From NCBI GenBank assembly GCA_009746045.1, contig RPFO01000213.1, positions 11,811,553 through 11,875,552 on the forward strand: DNA of 64,000 nt. Reading direction: 5' to 3'. This DNA is from Mesostigma viride. Its lineage: Eukaryota > Streptophyta > Mesostigmatophyceae > Mesostigmatales > Mesostigmataceae. Below the pieces are notes generated by a model. It saw only the letters and a program-made list of their open reading frames with translations, did not search any database and was not told the origin of the DNA. The position numbers and the translations under genes are program-made. Position 1 is the stretch's first letter. Every line of letters starts with the position of its first letter. Below are positions 57,901-64,000 of this stretch, piece by piece.

Positions 57901-60857
57901 GTTGAGGCGTCCTGTGGGGAGCCTGGAGCGCTAAGGACTAGTGACAAGGGGGGCGCGAGGACCAGCGATGAGAGGGCTGCGAGAATCGCCCAAGTGTTCG
58001 AACAGGCGTTCCAGGAACTGAGCGACTCGGGGGCATTCGCTCTTGGGAAGGAACCCTCAGATTCCCACCCTCAGCCTGCCCAGTCCTCTCAGGGAGCTTC
58101 TGGTGCTGCGCTGCAGGCAAAGGGGAAGGGGGTTGACGGCGGCGGCAGGGGAACCGCCACCAGCGCCGCCAGCAGTAAGCATGGACCAGCGGGTGCAGGC
58201 AGGGGGGTGCATGCAAGCAACGGAGGATCATCTTTGCATCCCGGGGATGCCCAGGGGGTGGGCAACAACAACCGGCAGGCAGGGGCGAGAGATGGGATCC
58301 AGAGGGTGCTCTGCTGTCATCTGCAACGAATGCCCCTGGTGCTCATCCTGGACAAGAACCTGCAGGTGAGCAAGGGTTAATAGATCCCTGGACAGTACGC
58401 GATGAAACACTTATGCAGTTGGATGTCTGGTGGATTTCACCAGTGTGTGGACAAGTGAGCCCTGCGCAGTGCACCTTGACCCATCTTGCATGTGTCCTGG
58501 GATGTACCACCCCAGATGCTTACACCCACTTGCTTCTCTGGCTCTTGGTATCTGTGCCTACACCCCAGGCCCTGCCGTGGGAGAGCCTGCCCATCCTGCG
58601 CACTTCATCCCAGAGCGTCTACCGCATGCCCTCGCTGGCTGCAGTGTCGGCACACAGCCTACGGCTGCGGCACGCGGCAGCGGCAGCCATGACAGCTGGG
58701 CCGAAGAGCCACAGCAGCAGCAGCCGCAGCGGTGGAACTGACAGTGACGGCAGCTACACCATCTCGCCTGCATCCAGCCCCACCACTTCCTATGTGTCGG
58801 CCTCATCGTCATTGTCGACAACGTCATCATTTGCGTCGGCGGCGTCATCCTTGCCAACAGCACTTGGGTCCTGCACCGTCTCTAACTCCCATCCCAAGGC
58901 AAAGGAACCGGCATTGAGAAAGGGAACCACTTCAGCCAAGGCTGCCCAAGTCAATGGCCCTGCCACCACCAACTCTGCGCAGATAGCTAACGGCACCAGC
59001 AGCGCCAGCACCAGCATCACCGACGGCAGCACAGGACTAGCGGGTGCCTCTTCTGCCTGGGTGCCGGTGGATCTGGGTGCCACGTACTTCCTGCTCAACC
59101 CTGGGGGAGATCTGGTGTCCACACAGGCGGCGCTGGAGGCATTCTGCACCGCCCAGAAGGGCTGGACGGTGCGTTCCCTACACATCTCCTGCCTCGGTGC
59201 CCCTCTAACTCCCTGCCCCTCTGATTAACGTGGGGGATTTTGCAGAAGTTTTGCTTTTGCATATTATGGACCACTCCCCCTTTGCTTAACAATTGCCCGC
59301 TTCAACCAATCAGCTTTCAGATTACGTGCCTTGTTTCCCAAAATATCTTGTCGTGTTATAAATAAGGTCACATGCCTTGCTTGCTATGCTGCTGATGGCT
59401 TGCTTTGTTATTCCTCCCCTCCTTGTGGCCATGATCACAGGGCAAGGTGGGTCGATTGCCATTGTTGCCCTTCTTCCCACTACCCCTAAAACTTCCCAAC
59501 GTGCACCCTTGCTTGTCTGTGCCTCACATAATTACAGGGCAAGGCGGGCCAGGTGCCGACATCGCAGGAGCTGGCGTCAGTGCTGCGCTCGTTCGAGATG
59601 TTTGTCTACTGCGGGCACGGCACGGGTGGGTAGTCAGCGCGTGCCCTGGTGTGTGTAGCGCGTGCCCTGATGTGTTTTTGAAATGATTATTATGTGTTTT
59701 TGCATATCCTGTGTTATCCTGTGTTGTTATGTGTTGCATGCACCTCATGTCTCCCTGGTGGAAACTGCAGATGTTCGAAGGCCATGCACATGCGCCCTCC
59801 TAATGCTGCTGGCTCGGGTGACCAGTGGCACGGCACCTTCGACCCTTACGGAGGCTGTTGGATGACCTGTGCATGCACATGACTCTGATGTCAGTATCAG
59901 GCTACATTATGCTGCTCTGCTGTCCTACAAGCTTGTCATTACTAAAGCTGCAAGGATGTGTGTCCGCATGCACGCGCGGTTGTGGCAATCTCTCATGTGC
60001 GAGCTTACAAGGTCACGTTCTTGCTGGGAGATTTTTTTTCCCTTACCATGCCAAGGGCTATAGGTGCCTCCTGGCAAAATCTGGGGGATATAACCGGCAA
60101 ACACGCATCTGCTAAACAACACCTCTGTTTCCAACATTGTGTTCGACGACTCGCTTATGGTTCTCATCAGCCCGCCTTCCTCTTGCCATCACCACCCACC
60201 GCAGGCGAGCAATACATCCCTGCGCGAGCCGTGCGACAACTTCCCCGCTGCTCCTCGGCCCTTCTCATGGGCTGCAGCAGCGGCCGGCTACTGCCCCACG
60301 GTGACTACGACCCCTCCGGCATGGTGCTCTCCTACCTCATGGCCGGGTGCCCCGCGGTGGTGGCCAACCTGTGGGATGTCACGGACCGGGACATTGACCG
60401 TTTCAGCGCCGCGATCATGTCCCGCTGGCAGGAGACGGCCTTGATCTCTGGCAGCGCCACCGGGGCACCTTCGTTATCTGGTGGGAGGAGCAGTGGGGCC
60501 ACTGGGGGAAATGGTGGCCTTCACAAAGAGTTTGCCAACGATGATGATGATGATGATAATTCCAGCCGCAGCTCATCTCCAACGACAAGTCATTTGGGCA
60601 AGGCTGCCATGGGGGCCAAAGCCAAGAAGGGGAAAACAAAGGTCCCGGAACTGGAGAGTAATAGGCATCTGGGGGAATGGGACAGGAATAGCTCCCAGCC
60701 TGGCTCGAGTAGAGATGCTGGCATGCTTCCTCCATCGTGTATTGCCGCATCGATCGCCCCAAGCCGTACGGTGTGCCGTCTGCCGCACCTGATCGGCGCG
60801 GCTCCTGTGTGTTACGGGTTACCGGCTTACCTGTGCCTTTCGGATCATGCGGACTAA
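36941..60857 (+). CDS. ESP1: Separase (24 exons, about 3819 residues)
   Basis: Separase is the clan CD cysteine protease that cuts cohesin at anaphase. Proposed exons: 36941-37644, 38570-38849, 39102-39212, 40770-40919, 41319-42286, 42900-43008, 43919-44044, 44478-44927, 45274-45468, 46174-46431, 46913-47053, 47215-47346, 47987-48187, 48426-48962, 49674-49760, 50386-50901, 51462-51588, 52128-54548, 55096-56059, 56391-57053, 57387-58365, 58569-59168, 59538-59625 and 60205-60857. All are GT-AG and phases close without a stop. The N-terminal two-thirds is helical/TPR-like (LLSAAYNMGVEAFNAKRYD; MLYRRMGMPGDAERHL). The C-terminus has LGPWKCLLL, LPWESLPILR, YFLLNPGGDL, the His motif and the Cys motif. 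It is far longer than human or Arabidopsis separase (about 2100-2200), mainly through Ala/Gly/Lys-rich inserts. Starts of exons 7, 10 and 15 are the least certain. Confidence 0.9.
38190..38378. repeat. (TCC)n microsatellite, about 62 units
   Basis: An uninterrupted TCC trinucleotide run lies in intron 1 of the separase gene. The polyserine (plus) and polyglutamate or polyarginine (minus) ORFs over it are artefacts. Confidence 0.95.
39561..40033. mobile_element. Non-autonomous hAT-like element (473 bp)
   Basis: The unit starts CAGTGTTGGGCG and ends CACTACCCTG (reverse complement CAGGGTAGTG), and is flanked by the 8-bp duplication GTTGTCAC at 39553-39560 and 40034-40041. CAGTG/CAGGG ends with an 8-bp duplication are the hallmark of hAT transposons. 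The inside is AT-rich with many TAATTTAAGT and ACGTAAATT words, and no transposase is encoded. It lies in intron 3 of the separase gene. Confidence 0.85.
40210..40246. repeat. GGGC tetranucleotide run
   Basis: GGCGGGCGGGCGGG repeats for about 35 bp in intron 3 of the separase gene and could form G-quadruplex DNA. Confidence 0.85.
43147..43330. repeat. Three-copy tandem repeat (about 54-66 bp)
   Basis: The phrase GGCGTTGCGCAATCCTATG (GGCATTGCGCAATCATATG in copy 2) through GCTTGTGATAGCTAAGATGA recurs three times; the middle unit lacks its last 11 or so bases. It lies in intron 6 of the separase gene. Confidence 0.9.
45635..46083. mobile_element. MITE with perfect 23-bp terminal inverted repeats (449 bp)
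   Basis: The ends GAAACAGTTGGCGGCGG... and ...CCGCCGCCAACTGTTTC are perfect inverted repeats over 23 bp. ACTT flanks both sides (45631-45634 and 46084-46087) as a 4-bp target duplication. Inside, GAGATCTATCGATTGCGCTA occurs twice, near 45789 and 45990. No protein is encoded. It lies in intron 9 of the separase gene, about 90 bp before exon 10. The superfamily is open: a 4-bp duplication is not diagnostic by itself. Confidence 0.88.
49290..49574. repeat. (ATTC)n microsatellite, about 70 units
   Basis: A nearly perfect tetranucleotide run with one defect near 49486 fills most of intron 14 of the separase gene. It is followed at once by GGGCAG. Ser-Phe-Ile-His ORFs over it are artefacts. Confidence 0.95.
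51252..51440. repeat. (CCGA)n microsatellite, about 47 units
   Basis: A CCGA array runs in intron 16 of the separase gene and degenerates into CCAACCAACCATCCAACCAG, which is the 3' splice site of exon 17. Thr-Asp-Arg-Pro and Val-Gly-Arg-Ser ORFs are artefacts. Confidence 0.95.
52128..54548 (+). other. Exon 18 of separase: 807-residue low-complexity insert
   Basis: This single exon codes for about residues 1698-2505. After IRRKKHRWSQAEEDAA the sequence becomes rich in Ala, Gly, Arg, Lys, Ser and acidic residues. Basic patches recur: RKRLRKVG, RRQRLRRIG, RQRKGG, PRRSSKK, GKRRA and the AT-hook-like VGRGRGRSG, separated by Asp/Glu-rich stretches. It keeps one open frame over 2.4 kb, and the codons on either side join TPR-like sequence. 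In known separases a disordered, often cleaved or phosphorylated region lies between the helical domain and the protease domain; this may be its enlarged counterpart. Confidence 0.8.
57387..59168 (+). other. Separase exons 21-22: start of the protease domain
   Basis: Exon 21 opens with LSELETGCLGPWKCLLL, the block preceding the pseudo-caspase and caspase-like domains of separases, and ends LVLILDKNLQ. Exon 22 begins ALPWESLPILRTSSQSVYRMPS, the best-conserved non-catalytic segment of the family, and ends with YFLLNPGGDLVSTQAALEAF. About 150 Ser/Thr/Ala-rich residues (58700-59040) are inserted between these blocks, unlike the compact loop in model separases. Confidence 0.88.
59538..60857 (+). 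other. Separase exons 23-24: catalytic His and Cys
   Basis: Exon 23 ends MFVYCGHGTG with the catalytic His codon at 59616-59618; intron 23 splits the final Gly. Exon 24 continues EQYIPARAVRQL, then ALLMGCSSG with the catalytic Cys codon at 60273-60275, then YDPSGMVLSYLMAGCPAVVANLWDVTDRDIDRF. An insert with a run of six Asp follows (60540-60560), and the end is CRLPHLIGAAPVCYGLP before the stop at 60855-60857. Both catalytic residues are intact, so the protease is expected to be active. Confidence 0.92.
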
Positions 60858-61728
60858 ACTATGCTGATGCCCGTGCACACTGATTGAGTTTTGTTAGTCC
60901 ACAGTCATCGCTGTTTAATGTTTGAGGCCCGATCTGAGCTCTGATCCGACTGTAGCAGCATGAGCGGCCTTCACTTTCTGTGTACATCTGTTAGAGTTCC
61001 CAGTTCCTGATTGGCAGGAAAGGTTGACCGGGCACACCCTGTTGCCCTTTCCTCACAACTTCAGGCATAACATGGACAACAGCGAACCTGTTATAACATA
61101 TGCCCCAAGAAGTAGGGGTTTACTAAGCCATGTGAAATCTCACAAGTATAGAAAGCCATGCTTGTGCACCGCATCCCCCGAAAGTGACAGCAAAACATAA
61201 TGATACACATGACTGCATAATGATACACATGACTGTTGTCTCTTTGATAATGATACACATGACTGCATCACGTGGGTACAAATCCTCCAGGAATATGGTG
61301 GGATATCATCCCAACTGTAGGGTATGTATCACCACCGGAATGGTGATCAATTACCACGTAAAACTGCATCATGGGAGGGGAAGTTCTCATGCAGTGTGAT
61401 GGTATTATATCTAGGTCTAGAGAGTCTAGTAGCAGCTAGGCTGCGGGCCCTGCGCCCTAAACCTGCATCACATTAGTTATAATGATTACATGTGACTGCG
61501 CGTCACGTGGGTATAAATCATCCATGAACGTAGGGTCGGGGATGGGGTGTAGAACAGCAACAGCCTATCTAGTGGTGAGACTTGGGTTTACTTTGTGGCT
61601 AACATAACTTTTGGCCATCGCTCTTTGCGGATCGATCGATCATCTGCGGGAATGCACCGGATGATATCACCGGGACTGCATGGCACATACGTCTCTAGCT
61701 AAGTAGCCTGTTTCTGAAAGTAGACACC
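60858..61728. other. 3' flank of separase with short repeats
   Basis: The separase 3' UTR must begin here; no poly(A) signal stands out. AATGATACACATGACTG recurs three times at 61198-61265. CACGTGGGTA(C/T)AAATC occurs near 61269 and 61506, each preceded by a CATGACTGC-type half, and resembles the palindromic G-box unit. No protein-like ORF is seen. Confidence 0.5.
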
Positions 61729-62088
61729 TTGATCCTCCTATGGCAGGGTCCCCTTGTCCCGTTGCACCCCACTGGCAAACTTGCGAGCACCCCGCACCGA
61801 CGCGGCGCGACCCAGACCTATGTGACACAATTGCTTGAGGATGCAGGGCTTTTGGGACTATATCTGTACTCCGCCCCGGCCCGCATGATAGACAAGGAGA
61901 AATGGGCTTCCGTCTGCGATAAACACCTTCCTAATAAAGGCCGGGGCCGCATGCTCCTGTTTTATCCCCAGTACGGGCCTCGCGGCCCATTGCTAGAATT
62001 GCAGGCCGTAGAAGTCCGTAGGTGCATGTGGAGGTTATTGCCGCTGAGGATAGCCTCGACACTACCGCCTCGTCTGCCATTACAGTAG
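61729..62088 (+). CDS. Unrecognised ORF, possibly an exon or element fragment
   Basis: About 119 codons are open, with protein-like composition in the middle (ATQTYVTQLLEDAGLLGLYL; DKHLPNKGRGRMLLFYPQYG). I recognise no family. The first residues follow CTATGGCAGG, which could be a splice acceptor, so this may be an exon or a scrap of a mobile element; the short TSD-flanked repeat lies 60 bp downstream. No start codon of strong quality is seen. Treat it as hypothetical. Confidence 0.35.
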   Translation: MILLWQGPLVPLHPTGKLASTPHRRGATQTYVTQLLEDAGLLGLYLYSAPARMIDKEKWASVCDKHLPNKGRGRMLLFYPQYGPRGPLLELQAVEVRRCMWRLLPLRIASTLPPRLPLQ

Positions 62089-62146
62089 AGGACGGCTCAG
62101 ATGAGTATTATATCCCCCTCTAGTGACTATGTGGTTGGGGCATGAT

Positions 62147-62213
62147 TAATTAATCAATTAATAGACACGTGACTGCGTCACGTGAGCATAAGTCCTCAGT
62201 GGGAGGGGAACAT
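62147..62213 (-). mobile_element. 67-bp tail unit flanked by a 10-bp duplication
   Basis: GGGGCATGAT at 62137-62146 and 62214-62223 brackets 67 bp. On the minus strand this consists of ATGTTCCCCTCCCACTG, the 19-bp CACGTGAC-GCA-GTCACGTG palindrome, and an ATTAATTGATTAATTA tail. The same unit occurs at 14434-14490 and, split by the Penelope-like element, at 9188-9213 plus 14330-14357. A TTAA-rich tail plus a 10-bp duplication suggests LINE-driven retroposition of a very short RNA or an extreme 5' truncation. Confidence 0.8.
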
Positions 62214-62223
62214 GGGGCATGAT

Positions 62224-63996
62224 GCAGACGATATTTGTAACTTTCGTTTAGTTATTTTTTTCTAATGAGATTAGCATAGTACTCCGTGGCATGCCCATGC
62301 GCATGACACGCAAATACTTACTTATTTCTGAAGTTCCATGAATGGCCGCTGAGTTGTGAGCCACATTGAAGCCACAAGCGGGCATGGCGGACAGCAGAGC
62401 TCAGGACTTTCACGTCAGAGCCCCAAAATTCCGTTGGATTACTTGCATCCGATGAGCCTTTTTAGGGTGCATCTGCCAGTATAATCCTCGCCCCCCGTGC
62501 CGAAATTGGATCGAGCCCTCGAGCGAGCCCTCCCATCTGGATGTGCTGGCAGCCATCACGCTGTCCCCTCGTTCCGTGACCATCAAACCGTCGGCGTCAG
62601 CGAGGGCTGAGGACGACTCAGCCCCACGCTCGGCCCATTCCGACCCGCCAGACTACAACAGCTCTCATCTGCCAAGGTTCCCAACTTCAAACCAACGGCA
62701 CCCTCATCGCCCCATGCTGAGGCGGAGGCAGCAGCACCGCCCGCCATCATGCGGAGGCCCCGTTGTTGCACATCCCCTTCCTTCTGATCAGCGTCACCGT
62801 CCTTCTGCGTCTCTTCTTCTCCTTCTCCTCCCTTCCCTTGTAATACGTCTCCCCCGCCTCCTACGCCCTTTCTGGTTCCTCCCCTTGCTCGCCTCCGCGT
62901 CCGCCTGCCCTGCCTTCCCGTTCTCCTCCGCCTTTTCCTCCTTCTCCTCCTGCTGCAGCTGCAGCCGCGCCTGCTGCTCTCCCAAAGCCATTGCATGGTC
63001 GCCACTCATCGTGGGAGCTCCCTCGGCGGGTGTCGAGGACGGCAACAATGCTGCTGCTGCTGCTGCTGCTGCGGTTCTCCTGCTGTTGGTGGTGATGCTG
63101 GTGCTGGTGTTGCTGCTGCTGCCCAAGCCGCCTCATCTCCCACACCCACAGCTGCCGCTACGTCCGCAGACCTCTCCCCAGCGGCCACCTCGGCCAAGGT
63201 GTTCGACGGCACACACCTGCCGCGTCACCCGATGCAGAAAGAGAGCACGCACCTGCCCCAGCGACCGTGAGCGAAGCCACCTCCGGAGATGCGACTCTGG
63301 GAGAGGCAGTGGCCTCGAAATTCCCCCCCACCCTGGCCCCGCCATGGCTGGAGGAATCGGTCAATAGGCCAGAACTCCTGCCCTCAACCTCCAGCTTCTA
63401 CTGCGGCTGCTCAGCCGCCTGCGCATGCGCCGGCTCTGCCTGCTGTGCCCGTTGCGCCTGCTGTTTCCCGGCACCTCCCTGGCTGCCCGCTTTCTCCCAC
63501 AAGTCAGCCCCCCATGACTCCCTAGGTGCCACTGCCCCTGCCCTTGACCTTGGCCTTGACCTTGACCTTGGCCTTGGCCATGCCCCTGCCCTGCCCCTGC
63601 CATTGGCACTGCTTTTGCCCTCGGCCGAGGGACGTCGCCAGCGCAGCCGAGACGAGCCGTTTGGAGACCATCGCCGAGGCGGGGCCGTCCAGAGGCCGGC
63701 GAGCGGGCCGGGTGCGGGACATGAGTCAACATGCATCCTACCCTCTGTCCTTGGGGGAATCTTGCGACCCCCTCTCGTGCCGCCCGTCCGCTTGCCTGTC
63801 TGGTTGTCTATCCCCCTGCCGATCGGGTGTTTGTCGGCCGGATTGCCAGTCCAAAGACTGTCTTAATTCCGCAGGCTCTGCGGAGACTGCCGCTGCCGCC
63901 GCGGATGGCGATGATGGGGATGCTGAGATGGCGGGGGCGGCGCGGGGCGCGGGCGGATGCCCCACGTCGTTTGCTGTGTTGGGGGTTGGGGTTCAT
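62224..63996 (+). other. Low-complexity region, possible start of another gene
   Basis: From about 62500 the sequence is GC-rich and encodes Ala/Pro/Ser-rich stretches in shifting plus-strand frames (CTGCTGCTG run at 63048-63075; CTTGACCTTGGC repeats at 63543-63580; TGCCTGTC/CGTC words at 63780-63830). No frame is clearly continuous and no domain is recognised. The acceptor-like ATTCCGCAG at 63867-63875, followed by an Ala/Asp-rich frame open to the window end, could be an exon of a gene that continues outside. Start, frame and function are undetermined. Confidence 0.35.
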
Positions 63997-64000
63997 AGCA

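Overview
This window is nuclear DNA of a eukaryote, most likely a unicellular alga. The genes are split by many GT-AG introns. There are non-LTR retrotransposons, a Penelope-like element with an N-terminal GIY-YIG domain (a permuted layout known from the green lineage and some protists), small non-autonomous DNA transposons, and very many mini- and microsatellites. A short degenerate CCCTAAA run matches the plant/green-algal telomere repeat. I cannot name the species from sequence alone; a green alga fits best.

Region 1 (1-15.8 kb) is a nest of retroelements. It holds an inverted 3' scrap and a nearly full-length copy of an R2-like LINE (C2H2 finger, reverse transcriptase, CCHC knuckle, restriction-like endonuclease; one frameshift at a C9 run). 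It also holds several 5'-truncated LINEs of a second family with TTAA-rich tails, one inserted inside another with a 12-bp target-site duplication. A 5.1-kb Penelope-like element with two apparently identical 568-bp pseudo-LTRs and a CTTAT duplication sits in one arm of a large inverted repeat of LINE tails.

Region 2 (17.1-35.9 kb, minus strand) is one gene. I assembled 14 exons (2694 nt, 897 residues) whose splice phases all agree. It encodes a signal peptide, four protease-associated (PA)-type modules, one transmembrane helix and a 68-residue cytosolic tail, so it is probably a type I receptor or sorting protein. Its introns are inflated by satellites of 7, 9, 11, 12, 34, 41, 49, 83 and 85 bp, a 738-bp foldback, and decayed extra copies of exon edges.

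Region 3 (35.9-36.9 kb) is the short spacer between two divergent genes. Region 4 (36.9-60.9 kb, plus strand) is a separase gene. I assembled 24 exons (11,460 nt, about 3819 residues) with consistent phases, ending in the caspase-like catalytic domain with its His and Cys. Its introns carry a hAT-like MITE, a second MITE with 23-bp terminal inverted repeats, and tetranucleotide arrays that run up to 3' splice sites.

Region 5 (60.9-64 kb) holds short palindromic repeats, including a 67-bp unit flanked by a 10-bp duplication, one unrecognised ORF, and Pro/Ala/Ser-rich low-complexity sequence that may begin another gene.
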